Counted from the first letter of the stretch, positions 1-7,246 are shown. The stretch: 11,195 nt of DNA from Frondihabitans sp. (GCA_025464735.1 JAODMX010000168.1:1-11195), one strand, 5' to 3'. Notes: generated by a model from the letters alone, not told the origin. Made by a program: numbers and translations.

Positions 1-677
1 TCGGCCCGAACGGCGCGGGCAAGACGACGATGCTGACGATGTGCGGTGCGCTCGGCCATCCGACGAGCGGGACCGTGACCGTACTCGGTAAGCGTCTCGG
101 GCGGGTCGAGCTCCGGGAGCTCCGAACCCACATCGGTCACGTCGACCCGCGCCACCGCATGCTGGGCGACAACACCGTTCTCGAGGTCGTGCTGACGGGA
201 GTCACCGGCACGAGCGACCCCGTCATGCGCTGGGAGGCGACACCCGCCGAGATCACGAGGGCCGAGGATCTTGCGGCGTCAGTGGGCCTCTCGGCCCGCC
301 TCGCGAATCGGTGGAGCACCCTGTCGCAGGGGGAGCGGGGTCGCGCGCTGATTGCACGGGCTCTCATATCGGATCCGGCGCTCCTACTCCTCGACGAACC
401 GGCCACCGGACTCGATGTTGCCGCCCGCGAGAACCTGCTCGAGACCGTCGACGCGCTGAGGGTCGCGCACCCGCAGGTCGCCTCCGTGACCGTCACCCAT
501 CACCTCGAGGACCTGCCGTCGTCGACGACGCACGCGATGCTCCTTCGCGAGGGCAGGATCCACGCGACCGGGCACGCCGACGACGTCCTGACGAGCGAGC
601 TCGTGTCGAGCGCGTTCGACTTTCCCCTCGCGATCGCGCGCGCGGACGGGCGCTGGCTGGCGCGGCGAGCGGCGTAG
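1..677 (+). CDS. ABC transporter ATP-binding protein, 5' end missing
   Basis: This is the nucleotide-binding subunit of an ABC transporter, a cytoplasmic ATPase that would pair with a membrane permease. The window edge cuts it off just before the P-loop: the first complete codon is at base 3 and reads straight into GPNGAGKTT (Walker A). The signature LSQGE lies at about 321-335, Walker B LLLLDEP followed by the D-loop ATGLD at about 381-416, and the switch histidine in VTHH at about 492-503. The stretch where the Q-loop glutamine is expected reads IGHVDPRH, with no glutamine. From memory, YlmA/ModF-like ATPases have a similar IGxVSP-type segment, so that loose family is my best guess. The substrate cannot be told, because no permease is visible. 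Stop is TAG at 675-677. The gene converges on hemL, and nothing links it to haem synthesis. Confidence 0.9.
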   Translation, partial: GPNGAGKTTMLTMCGALGHPTSGTVTVLGKRLGRVELRELRTHIGHVDPRHRMLGDNTVLEVVLTGVTGTSDPVMRWEATPAEITRAEDLAASVGLSARLANRWSTLSQGERGRALIARALISDPALLLLDEPATGLDVAARENLLETVDALRVAHPQVASVTVTHHLEDLPSSTTHAMLLREGRIHATGHADDVLTSELVSSAFDFPLAIARADGRWLARRAA

Positions 678-697
678 GGGCCGGGTCTCGCTCTCGA

Positions 698-803
698 ACT
701 CAGGTGTTCGGGTGACACGCTCCTGAGTAGCAGGGGTTTTGGAGGGCGGACTCCTGAGTTGCGGCGGCCTCCGAGGCCGTTGTCCTGAGCTACCTCACTC
801 AGG
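698..803. repeat. Array of CCTGAGT heptamers in both orientations
   Basis: The heptamer CCTGAGT occurs at 722-728 and 753-759, and as CCTGAGC at 784-790. The three copies start exactly 31 bases apart. Two reverse-complement copies (ACTCAGG) flank them at 698-704 and 797-803. The copies at 698-704 and 722-728 could pair as a hairpin, with TGT/ACA adding three pairs inside, and a TTTT run follows at 737-740. Another small hairpin, CGGCCT/AGGCCG with a three-base loop, lies at 765-779. The outermost copy forms part of a ten-base palindrome at 799-808. The 31-base units share little outside the heptamer and a few neighbouring bases, so this is a spaced-motif array rather than a clean tandem repeat. 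Confidence 0.6.
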
Positions 804-805
804 CC

Positions 806-846
806 TGAATACGAGTCGGGCGTGAATACGAGTCGGGCTTGAATAC
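806..846. repeat. 17-bp tandem repeat, about 2.4 copies
   Basis: A 17-base unit, TGAATACGAGTCGGGCG, fills 806-822. It is repeated at 823-839 with one difference in the last base, and a third copy begins at 840 and breaks off after TGAATAC. It abuts the CCTGAGT array directly. The unit length is not a multiple of three, so it does not encode a peptide repeat. Confidence 0.75.
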
Positions 847-853
847 TGTGCGG

Positions 854-877
854 GGCGAGAGCGCCCGGCGAGAGCGC
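854..877. repeat. 11-bp direct repeat
   Basis: GGCGAGAGCGC occurs at 854-864 and again at 867-877, separated by two bases. In GC-rich sequence short repeats arise by chance, but this pair sits next to other repeats in the same intergenic region. Confidence 0.45.
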
Positions 878-898
878 AGCGCCTGTCGCACGACGTCC

Positions 899-1025
899 GC
901 GGCTCCTCCCGGGAGGAGTTCTCGGCAGGGGTTCCTCCGCGGGGTGCATCGGGCGGGCTCACATCCTCCCACGCGGGCGCCCTTTCGCTGCGACTCCTCC
1001 CGAAGCGCGCGCGGCTCCTTCCGAA
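899..1025. repeat. Dispersed 15-mer in three copies, first within a palindrome
   Basis: A 15-base motif of the form GCGRCTCCTYCCGRR occurs at 899-913, 990-1004 and 1011-1025. The last two copies agree at 13 of 15 positions. The first copy is embedded in a perfect 16-base palindrome, CTCCTCCCGGGAGGAG, at 903-918. On the minus strand the motif resembles a Shine-Dalgarno sequence, but no credible coding frame follows any copy. Confidence 0.45.
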
Positions 1026-1034
1026 CAAGCACGT

Positions 1035-1054
1035 CGGGCGGCGCGCGCCGCCCG
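1035..1054 (-). terminator. Perfect 20-bp palindrome just after hemL, possible terminator
   Basis: A perfect palindrome with ten-base arms (CGGGCGGCGC and its complement) lies three bases beyond the hemL stop codon. As RNA it would fold into a very stable GC-only stem. There is no U tract after it, so it is not a classical intrinsic terminator. Strong GC hairpins without U tracts are nevertheless common after operons in high-GC actinobacteria, and its position at the end of a long operon fits a terminator or an mRNA 3'-end stabiliser. Confidence 0.45.
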
Positions 1055-1057
1055 CGA

Positions 1058-2407
1058 TTAGTGCGGCGCGACAGCCGCCGCAGCGGCGCGCGCCGCGCCG
1101 GGCAGGGCGTCGAGGATCCGTGACACCGCCCGATCGTCGTGGGCCGAGGTCAGGAACCACGCCTCGAATACCGACGGCGGCAGGTTGACTCCGGCGTCGA
1201 GCATCGCGTGGAAGAAGGCGGGGTAGCGCCAGGCCTCCTGCGCACGGACGTCGTCGTAGTTGCGAGGCGGGTCGGTCAGGAACGCGAACGAGAAGAGCGA
1301 CCCTGCCCGCTGCACCGTGTGGGCGACACCCTCGTGGGAGAGCGCCGCGCTGGTCTCACGAGCGATGACGTCGGCGACCGCATCGATGCGCGCATACACG
1401 GCGGAGTCGGCGAGCCGCAGGGTCGTGATGCCGGCGGCGAGCGCAACCGGGTTGCCGCTGAGGGTGCCGGCCTGGTAGACGGGGCCGAGGGGAGCCAGGT
1501 AATCCATGATCTCGGGTCGACCGCCCAGCGCCGCGAGGGGCATGCCGCCACCGATGACCTTGCCGAAGGTCATGAGGTCGGGCTGCCAGCCGGCACCGTC
1601 GGGCACGACCTGCGAGGCCTCGAGGCCCCACCAGCCGGCACGGCCGACGCGGAAGCCCGTGAGCACCTCGTCGAGGATCAGCAGCGCGCCGTGGCGGCGG
1701 GTGATCTCCGAAAGCGAACGGTTGAAACCGCGGTCGGGTGCGACCACCCCCATGTTCGCCGCGGCGGCCTCGACGATCACGGCCGCGATGCGCTCGGAGT
1801 GCTCGTCGAACGCACGGCGCACGGCGTCGAGGTCGTTGTAGGGCAGCACGAGGGTCTGGGCTGCGGTCTCTTCGGTGATGCCGGCCGAGCCGGGCAGGGC
1901 CAGGGTGGCGACCCCGGATCCTGCTTCCGCCAGAAGCGAGTCGGAGTGGCCGTGGTAGTGCCCGGCGAACTTCACGAGCAGGTCTCGGCCGGTGTAGCCG
2001 CGGGCGAGGCGGATCGCGGTCATGGTCGCTTCGGTGCCGGTCGACACGAGACGGATCTTGCCGATCGGGCGCTGGTCGCCCTGGCTGACGCGTTCGCGCA
2101 CGATCTCGGCCAGCTCGGTCTCGCCGGGGGTCGAGGCTCCGAACGACAGGCCACGGGCTGCGGCCTCCTGAACCGCAGCGACGACAGCAGGATGCGCGTG
2201 GCCGAGGATCGCCGGCCCCCACGAGGCCACAAGGTCGACGTACTCTCGTCCCTCGGCGTCGGTGACGTACGGACCCTTGGCCGCGACGAGGAAGCGCGGG
2301 GTGCCGCCCACCGAGCCGAAGGCGCGAACGGGCGAGTTGACGCCGCCGGGGATGGAGGCCTTGGCTCGCGCGAAGGCCTGGTCGTTGATGCTCTGCGGTG
2401 CACTCAT
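1058..2407 (-). CDS. hemL: Glutamate-1-semialdehyde 2,1-aminomutase
   Basis: HemL converts glutamate-1-semialdehyde to 5-aminolaevulinate, the last step of the C5 route into tetrapyrroles, using pyridoxal phosphate or pyridoxamine phosphate in the cytosol. The 449 residues match the usual size of bacterial enzymes. Class III aminotransferase landmarks are all present: the N-terminal [12 protein letters not shown] (19-30), STGTEA (122-127) binding the cofactor phosphate, LDEVLTGFR (245-253) with the ring-contacting Asp, and the Schiff-base Lys283 in [21 protein letters not shown] (311-320) is also typical. Start is ATG, seven bases after the hemB stop, with only a weak ribosome binding site, so translation is probably coupled to hemB. 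It is the last gene of the block, although its product is the first common precursor. The partner hemA is not in the window. Confidence 0.97.
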   Translation of the reverse strand: MSAPQSINDQAFARAKASIPGGVNSPVRAFGSVGGTPRFLVAAKGPYVTDAEGREYVDLVASWGPAILGHAHPAVVAAVQEAAARGLSFGASTPGETELAEIVRERVSQGDQRPIGKIRLVSTGTEATMTAIRLARGYTGRDLLVKFAGHYHGHSDSLLAEAGSGVATLALPGSAGITEETAAQTLVLPYNDLDAVRRAFDEHSERIAAVIVEAAAANMGVVAPDRGFNRSLSEITRRHGALLILDEVLTGFRVGRAGWWGLEASQVVPDGAGWQPDLMTFGKVIGGGMPLAALGGRPEIMDYLAPLGPVYQAGTLSGNPVALAAGITTLRLADSAVYARIDAVADVIARETSAALSHEGVAHTVQRAGSLFSFAFLTDPPRNYDDVRAQEAWRYPAFFHAMLDAGVNLPPSVFEAWFLTSAHDDRAVSRILDALPGAARAAAAAVAPH

Positions 2408-2414
2408 CGGTGGC

Positions 2415-3428
2415 CTATCTGATTGACCGGGTCGGGTCGCCGAGACCGCGCAGGCGTTGGGCGAGGTCGACGGCCCAGTAGGTGAGGATGGCGTCGGCTC
2501 CGGCGCGCTTGATGCTGAGGACGCTCTCGTAGCTGGCCGCGTCGAGGTCGATCCAGCCGTTGGCTGCGGCCGCCTGCATCATCGAGTACTCGCCCGAGAT
2601 CTGGTACGCCCAGACCGGGACGTCGCTCGTCGCGGCGATGTCGGCGAGCACGTCGAGGTAGCTCATCGCCGGCTTCACCATGACGATGTCCGCTCCCTCG
2701 TCGAGGTCGAGCGCGACCTCGCGCCCTCCTTCGCGTCGGTTGCCGTTGTCCATCTGATACGTGCGGCGGTCGCCGGTCAGCGAGGACTGCACGGCCTCAC
2801 GGAACGGCCCGTAGAAAGCGCTGGCGTACTTCGCCGCGTAGGCGAGGATCGGAGTTCCGGCGAAACCGGCCCCGTCGAGGGCGTCGCGGATCGCTGCGAC
2901 CTGGCCGTCCATCATGCCGCTGGGGGCTATGAGCTGCGATCCGGCCGCCGCCTGCTGCACGGCCATGTCGCGATAGCGCTCCAGCGTCGCGTCGTTGTCG
3001 ACGGTTCCGTCGTCGGCGAGGACGCCGCAGTGCCCGTGGTCGGTGAACTCGTCGAGGCAGAGGTCGGTCTGGATGACGAGCGCGTCGCCGGCCTCCTGCG
3101 CGGCGACGCGGGTCGCCACATTGAGGATGCCCTCCGGGTCGGTGGCGCCCGTTCCGAAGGCGTCCTTCTTCTCGTCCAGCGGCACACCGAAGAGCATGAC
3201 GCCGCCGATTCCGGCCTCGGCGGCCTCGGCCAGGGCGGGTTTGAGGCTTTCGAGCGAGTGGTGGACGACCCCCGGCATGGAGGCGATCGGCGCCGGTTCG
3301 CTGATGCCCTCGCGGACGAACATCGGGAGGATGAGGTCGGCAGGGTGCAGCCGGGTCTCGGCGACGAGGCGTCGGAGCGCGGGCGTCGCGCGCAGGCGGC
3401 GCCCACGAATCTGGGGGAACTGGGACAT
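2415..3428 (-). CDS. hemB: Porphobilinogen synthase (ALA dehydratase)
   Basis: HemB condenses two 5-aminolaevulinate molecules into porphobilinogen in the cytosol; the family usually forms homo-octamers. The 337 residues are full length. The two Schiff-base lysines are visible as Lys200 in [15 protein letters not shown] and Lys252 in [12 protein letters not shown]. The metal segment (122-136) reads [14 protein letters not shown]: aligned with the zinc-type DVCxCxYTxHGHCG it keeps the first and third cysteines (Cys124, Cys134) but has Asp126 in place of the middle one. That makes it intermediate between the zinc-type Cys triad and the Mg-type Asp site; I recall this form from other actinobacteria. 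The ATG shares one base with the TGA of hemD (TGATG), so the two are translationally coupled. Confidence 0.97.
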   Translation of the reverse strand: MSQFPQIRGRRLRATPALRRLVAETRLHPADLILPMFVREGISEPAPIASMPGVVHHSLESLKPALAEAAEAGIGGVMLFGVPLDEKKDAFGTGATDPEGILNVATRVAAQEAGDALVIQTDLCLDEFTDHGHCGVLADDGTVDNDATLERYRDMAVQQAAAGSQLIAPSGMMDGQVAAIRDALDGAGFAGTPILAYAAKYASAFYGPFREAVQSSLTGDRRTYQMDNGNRREGGREVALDLDEGADIVMVKPAMSYLDVLADIAATSDVPVWAYQISGEYSMMQAAAANGWIDLDAASYESVLSIKRAGADAILTYWAVDLAQRLRGLGDPTRSIR

Positions 3429-4246
3429 CAGTGACTTTCGGAGGACGTCGCCCCGGAAGCGGGCGGCTGGTCGGTGGGAAGCGAGGATCCGGTGAGCGCG
3501 TGCTCGACCACAGCCTCGACGAGGGCGGCAGCGGAGCGCGTCTCAGCGATCAGGTGCACCGGGAGCCCGGCCGCGCGCGCATCGAAGGCGGTGCGAGGGC
3601 CGATGCAGGCGACGATGGTGCCCCTGGGCAGGGGCGCCAGCTGGGTTGCGATCTGACGCGCAACGCTGCCGGAGGTGATGAGGACCACCGAGATCGAGCC
3701 GTCGGCAACGGCGTCGCGAACCTGAGAATCGACGGGAACCCCGACGGTGCGGTAGGCCGCAACGAATTCGACGTCGAGGCCGCGCTCGGCCAGACCCGCG
3801 ACGAGTGTCGGCTCGGCGATCTCGGACTGAGGCACGAGGACGCGACCGGTGATCTGCCCGGTCGGCCACTCTTTCACGAGGCCGCGCGCCGAATTGTCGT
3901 TCTCGGGCACGAAGTCGACGCGGATTCCTGCGAGGGTCAGTGCCGCCGCCGTGGTCTCGCCAACTGCAGCGACCTTGGTGGTCGGCGCCGGTCGGATGCT
4001 GTTGCCCATCAGTACGTCAACGGTGGTGGCGCTGGTGACGACGAGCCAGTCGTAGTCGCCCGCCTCCAGTCGCAGCAGGGCGACCATGAGGTCGTGCGCG
4101 TTCTCGGAGGGAGCGAAGTTGATCAGCGGTGCGATCACAGGATGCGCGCCGTACGAGCGCAGACTCGCTGCGACGCTGTCGCCCCACTTGCCGCCGCGGG
4201 GCACGAGTACGCGCAGGCCGCGGAGAGGCTTGCCGGCCTCCGTCAC
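3428..4246 (-). CDS. hemD: Uroporphyrinogen-III synthase
   Basis: HemD closes hydroxymethylbilane into uroporphyrinogen III while inverting ring D. The 272-residue product shows the bilobed HEM4 pattern: an N-terminal lobe starting [12 protein letters not shown], crossover segments [15 protein letters not shown] (about 85-99) and [12 protein letters not shown], then a second lobe with [37 protein letters not shown] and [17 protein letters not shown]. This family is poorly conserved and lacks invariant catalytic residues, so the call rests on the pattern plus its place between hemC and hemB. The start is GTG at 4244-4246 inside the hemC stop (GTGA, four-base overlap), which supports coupling. 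The C-terminal 20 residues are low-complexity and Ser/Pro-rich, probably disordered. Confidence 0.94.
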   Translation of the reverse strand: MTEAGKPLRGLRVLVPRGGKWGDSVAASLRSYGAHPVIAPLINFAPSENAHDLMVALLRLEAGDYDWLVVTSATTVDVLMGNSIRPAPTTKVAAVGETTAAALTLAGIRVDFVPENDNSARGLVKEWPTGQITGRVLVPQSEIAEPTLVAGLAERGLDVEFVAAYRTVGVPVDSQVRDAVADGSISVVLITSGSVARQIATQLAPLPRGTIVACIGPRTAFDARAAGLPVHLIAETRSAAALVEAVVEHALTGSSLPTDQPPASGATSSESH

Positions 4247-5190
4247 GACGTACCCCCGACGGGTGCCAGCTCGGCGGCCCCGTTGGCGAGGAGCTCGTCG
4301 ACGACGCGCCTGGCGACGTCGTGGACGTCAGCGAGTTGGGCAGCAAGCGAGCCGGGCTCGAGGGTGACCCCGTGCGAGGCCGTCAGCCGCTCGCTGCCGT
4401 CGGGCCGGTAGACAGTGGCGCTGAGCAGCAGGAGGCCCGCGTCGACGACCGCGGTGGCTCCGATCGGGGCGGCGCAGCCCGCCTCGAGGCCGGCGAGCAC
4501 CTCACGCTCAGCGGTGACGATCAGCCGGGTCTCCCGGTGGTCGAGAGCCCGCAGCCCCTTGCCCAGGTCGGGCCCGGCGTCGCCCTCCCTGACTTCGAGA
4601 GCGAGCGCGCCCTGCCCGGGAGCACTGGGCCAGAAGCCCAGGCCGAGAAGTTCGGTGACCTCGTCGAGGCGACCGAGGCGAGTGAGGCCGGCCGCCGAGA
4701 GCAGGACGGCGTCGAGGTCGTCCGAGACCCGGGCTAGTCGAGTGTCGACGTTGCCACGGATGTCGACGACCTCGAGGTCGTCACGTCGAGCACGGAGCTG
4801 TGCCACCCGCCGGGGGGAGCCCGTCCCGATCCGCGAGCCCGGGGGCAGCTGGTCGAGCGTGAGGCCGTCGCGCGCGCAGAGGGCGTCGCGCGCGTCGGCC
4901 CGAACCGGGATCGCTCCGATCGTGAGGCCGGGGTGCGTGGCCGTCGGCAGGTCTTTGAGCGAGTGGACCAGAAGATCGCACTCGTCGGCGAGCAGGGCCT
5001 CGCGGAGGGCGGTGGCGAAGACACCTGTGCCGCCGAGTGACGCCAGCGACTCCGTCGAGCGATCACCCTCGCTGGAGATGGTGACCAGTTCGACATCCTT
5101 GCCGGTCGCCGCGGCGAGCCGGTCGCGGACGAGGGTCGACTGGGCGACCGCGAGGGCGGAGGCTCGGGTTCCGATTCGGAGAGCGGTCAC
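4243..5190 (-). CDS. hemC: Hydroxymethylbilane synthase (porphobilinogen deaminase)
   Basis: HemC polymerises four porphobilinogens head to tail on a covalently bound dipyrromethane primer, giving hydroxymethylbilane for HemD. The 315 residues match family size. Landmarks: LRIGTRASALAVAQ (4-17), HSLKDLPT with the catalytic Asp80 (76-83), RIGTGSPRRVAQL (120-132), IRGNVDTRL (144-152), SAPGQGALALE (189-199) and the cofactor-attachment Cys239 in LEAGCAAPIGA. The start is a GTG at 5188-5190, seven bases after the hemH stop. A TGAGG at about 5196-5200 overlapping that stop can serve as ribosome binding site. The 3' end overlaps hemD by four bases. Confidence 0.97.
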   Translation of the reverse strand: MTALRIGTRASALAVAQSTLVRDRLAAATGKDVELVTISSEGDRSTESLASLGGTGVFATALREALLADECDLLVHSLKDLPTATHPGLTIGAIPVRADARDALCARDGLTLDQLPPGSRIGTGSPRRVAQLRARRDDLEVVDIRGNVDTRLARVSDDLDAVLLSAAGLTRLGRLDEVTELLGLGFWPSAPGQGALALEVREGDAGPDLGKGLRALDHRETRLIVTAEREVLAGLEAGCAAPIGATAVVDAGLLLLSATVYRPDGSERLTASHGVTLEPGSLAAQLADVHDVARRVVDELLANGAAELAPVGGTS

Positions 5191-5197
5191 GTCAGCC

Positions 5198-6400
5198 TCA
5201 GGGGGTCAGGCCAGAAACGGCGGGTTTGAAGCCAAGACGGACATTCTCGCAACAACCGGGGCGGCACACGTCGTACCAGGGGCCCAGGTCGGTGAGATGC
5301 GGGCGATCCGTCGCGGGGACGCCGTCGCGTCGCTCGAGCACGAGATCGACGAGACCGGTCACGTAGGTGGGGTCGATACCCGGCGTCGGCGTACGAACGG
5401 CCCAGAAGCCTTCTTCTTCGCAGGATTCGAGAGCTTCGTTGTCGAGATCCCACATGACCTCCATGTTGTCGCTCACGAAACCCAGCGGCACGATCACAAC
5501 TGCCTTGGTCGGTCCGCCCTTGAGGGCGTGGATCGCATCGTTGATGTCAGGCTCGAGCCACGGCATCGATGGCGGACCGGACCGGGACTGGAAGACGAGC
5601 TGCCACGGCACGCTCGTCGCGGAGTCGAGCTCGAGGGCTGCCGACGCCGCGGCCATGACGACCTCGGCCACGGCACGATGCTGGGCTGCATAGGCGCCGT
5701 CGTCGTCGAAGCCGCGGGTCGCGGGGCCGCTTCGGGCGGCGTCCGACGACGGGATCGAATGGGTTGAGAACAGCACCTGCACGTCGGTCGCGAGGTCGAG
5801 CCCGTCGATCTCGGCGCGTGCCTTCACGAGCGCGTCGCGGACCCCGTCGATGAACGGCTGAACGAACCCGGGGTGGTCGAAGAACTGTCTGACCTTGTCG
5901 ATCTGAACGCGGCCCTCAAGCCCGGTGGTGTCGAGCGCCATGGCGAAGTCTTCCCGATACTGGCGGCACGACGAGTACGAACTGTAGGCGCTGGTCGCGA
6001 TCGCGATCAGCTTCGTGTAACCCTGATCGGCGGCCTCGCGAACGGCATCCGACAAATAAGGATCCCAATTCCGATTTCCCCAGAGAACGGGCAGGTCGAT
6101 CTCGCGCCGGGCCAGTTCGGTCTCGAGCGCAGCCTTCAGCTCGCGGTTGTGCTGGTTGATCGGGCTGACGCCGCCGAAGTGGCGATAGTGGTGCGCGACC
6201 TCTTCGAGGCGCTCCTCCGGGATCCCTCGCCCTCGTGTGACATTGCGGAGGAAGGGAATGACGTCATCTTGACCCTCGGGGCCGCCGAATCCGGCGAGCA
6301 GAATGGCGTCGTAGTCCGTCGGCGTGTCGACCCACTCCGGCCCGTCGGCCGCAGCACGGGTTGCGGCCGGCACCAACTGGCCGTTCGTGATGTTGCTCAT
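5198..6400 (-). CDS. hemH: Ferrochelatase, probably coproporphyrin ferrochelatase (CpfC)
   Basis: This enzyme inserts Fe2+ into the porphyrin ring. Because hemQ and a CgoX-type oxidase are adjacent, the likely substrate is coproporphyrin III. The 400-residue product begins at an ATG (6398-6400) overlapping the hemQ stop (ATGA). The same frame runs open further upstream, but that part lies over hemQ and is rejected. Landmarks: LLAGFGGPEG (34-43), FGGVSPIN (75-82), YSSCRQYRED (142-151), the metal-site histidine His214 in FSTHSIP and Glu314 in SDNMEVMWDLD, where Asn312 stands in the position usually held by His. The C-terminal tail carries CRPGCC (Cys379, 383, 384); with Cys145 this gives four candidate ligands for the [2Fe-2S] cluster known in mycobacterial ferrochelatase. 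A GAGG precedes the start. Confidence 0.95.
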   Translation of the reverse strand: MSNITNGQLVPAATRAAADGPEWVDTPTDYDAILLAGFGGPEGQDDVIPFLRNVTRGRGIPEERLEEVAHHYRHFGGVSPINQHNRELKAALETELARREIDLPVLWGNRNWDPYLSDAVREAADQGYTKLIAIATSAYSSYSSCRQYREDFAMALDTTGLEGRVQIDKVRQFFDHPGFVQPFIDGVRDALVKARAEIDGLDLATDVQVLFSTHSIPSSDAARSGPATRGFDDDGAYAAQHRAVAEVVMAAASAALELDSATSVPWQLVFQSRSGPPSMPWLEPDINDAIHALKGGPTKAVVIVPLGFVSDNMEVMWDLDNEALESCEEEGFWAVRTPTPGIDPTYVTGLVDLVLERRDGVPATDRPHLTDLGPWYDVCRPGCCENVRLGFKPAVSGLTP

Positions 6401-7134
6401 GAAATGACCTCGCCGATCTCGGTGGTCGGGATTCTGCGTCCGGTGTAGAAGGGAACCTCTTCGCGAACGTGGCGGCGCGCCTCGGTGTAGCGGAGGTCGC
6501 GCATGAGGTCGACGAGCTGAACGAGTTCGGGGGCCTCGAGCGCCAGAATCCATTCGTAGTCCCCCAGGCTGAAACTTGCCACGGTGTTCGTCAGCACCTG
6601 GCGGTGGGCGGCACCCTTCATGCCGTGGTCGCGCAGCATGCCCCGGCGCTCCTCGTCGGGCAGGAGGTACCACTCGTAGCTGCGCACGAAGGGGTACACC
6701 GTGAGCCAGGTCTGGGGCTCCTTGCCGCGCATGAACGCCGGGCTGTGGTCTTTCGAGAACTCGGCCTCGCGATGCATACCCATGGCGTTCCAGGTGGGCA
6801 GGAGCGAACGCAGGAGATTCGTCCGCAGCAGCTTGCGGTAACCCGACTGCAGATCTTCAGGCACGGATCCGTGAACCCAGATCATGACGTCGCTGTCAGC
6901 CTTGAGGGCACTGACGTCGTAGAAGCCGCGGACGGTGACGCCCGTCGCAGCAAGTTCGGAGACGACGGCGTCGAGAGCTGCGGCGTCGTCAGCGGACGCC
7001 TCGTACGGCCTCAGGGGATCGCGGCGGAGGATGGCCCACAGCGTGTAGCCGAGGACCTCACCTTCGGGCGTGTCAGCCGTCGTGCCGGCGTCGGGTGAAG
7101 TGCTGTGTGCGTGCGCGTCGGCGCTGGAATTCAT
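6397..7134 (-). CDS. hemQ: Coprohaem decarboxylase HemQ/ChdC (chlorite dismutase family)
   Basis: HemQ performs the final step of the coproporphyrin-dependent pathway, decarboxylating propionates 2 and 4 of coprohaem with H2O2 to give haem b. The predicted 245 residues include about 25 N-terminal Ala/Ser/Asp/His-rich residues before the domain starts at GYTLWAILRRDP. The core motifs YPFVRSYEWYLLP (147-159), DHGMKGAAHRQVL (169-181) and LRYTEARRHVREEVPFYTGRR are typical of the actinobacterial clade. His130, Tyr147 and His170 have the same spacing as the distal His118, catalytic Tyr135 and proximal His158 that I recall for the Corynebacterium diphtheriae enzyme. An ATG at 7132-7134 is chosen; a GTG two codons earlier (7138-7140) is better spaced from GGGGGAAG and is an equal candidate. 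The upstream open frame to 7395 covers the PEBP gene's end and is rejected. Confidence 0.95.
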   Translation of the reverse strand: MNSSADAHAHSTSPDAGTTADTPEGEVLGYTLWAILRRDPLRPYEASADDAAALDAVVSELAATGVTVRGFYDVSALKADSDVMIWVHGSVPEDLQSGYRKLLRTNLLRSLLPTWNAMGMHREAEFSKDHSPAFMRGKEPQTWLTVYPFVRSYEWYLLPDEERRGMLRDHGMKGAAHRQVLTNTVASFSLGDYEWILALEAPELVQLVDLMRDLRYTEARRHVREEVPFYTGRRIPTTEIGEVIS

Positions 7135-7156
7135 GACCACTATCTTCCCCCGTCCG

Positions 7157-7185
7157 GCTGGATGCGAAAAACCGGCGCATTCAGC
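7157..7185. promoter_or_regulatory. Inverted repeat upstream of hemQ (10-bp arms, 9-nt spacer)
   Basis: The arms GCTGGATGCG (7157-7166) and CGCATTCAGC (7176-7185) are complementary at nine of ten positions, with a nine-base centre AAAAACCGG. On the hemQ-sense strand the centre reads CCGGTTTTT. The element ends about 22 bases before the hemQ start, between the PEBP stop and the ribosome binding site. It could be a repressor operator or an mRNA leader hairpin. It is not an obvious terminator for the upstream gene, because the T run is in the loop and not after the stem. No known operator consensus was recognised. Confidence 0.4.
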
Positions 7186-7246
7186 TTCGTTCGAGGTCGA
7201 GCAACCCGGTGGCGCCGGATCGGGACAGCGGCCAAGAGCATCGGCG

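Larger units (their letters stand above)
678..1057. other. Repeat-rich convergent intergenic region, no gene seen
   Basis: These 380 bases separate the ends of two convergent genes. Short open frames exist on both strands, but their translations are arginine/proline/serine-rich, resemble no known family and partly translate the repeats. I therefore regard the region as non-coding. It holds at least four families of short repeats and two perfect palindromes, listed separately. It may act as a bidirectional transcription-termination zone or be a remnant of a dispersed intergenic repeat element; neither can be proved from one copy. Confidence 0.7.

Noticed and set aside
795..1160. Minus-strand frames of 77-149 codons between hemL and the ABC gene
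   Set aside because: They translate the short repeats, carry no domain, overlap one another in different frames and have unconvincing starts.
1139..2422. 427-codon open frame on the plus strand opposite hemL
   Set aside because: It is antisense to a complete, motif-verified hemL; long antisense frames are expected in high-GC genomes and the translation is Gly/Arg/Asp-rich with no family motifs.
2457..3434. 325-codon plus-strand frame opposite hemB
   Set aside because: Antisense shadow of hemB, with no recognisable domain and no ribosome binding site of note.
4415..5767. 450-codon plus-strand frame across hemC and hemH
   Set aside because: Antisense to two verified genes; it begins as Ser/Arg-rich and changes character midway, as expected of a shadow frame.
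6401..6673. N-terminal extension of ferrochelatase over hemQ
   Set aside because: The extension overlaps the conserved C-terminus of hemQ and has Arg/Pro-rich shadow composition; the ATG in the ATGA overlap gives a normal-length protein.
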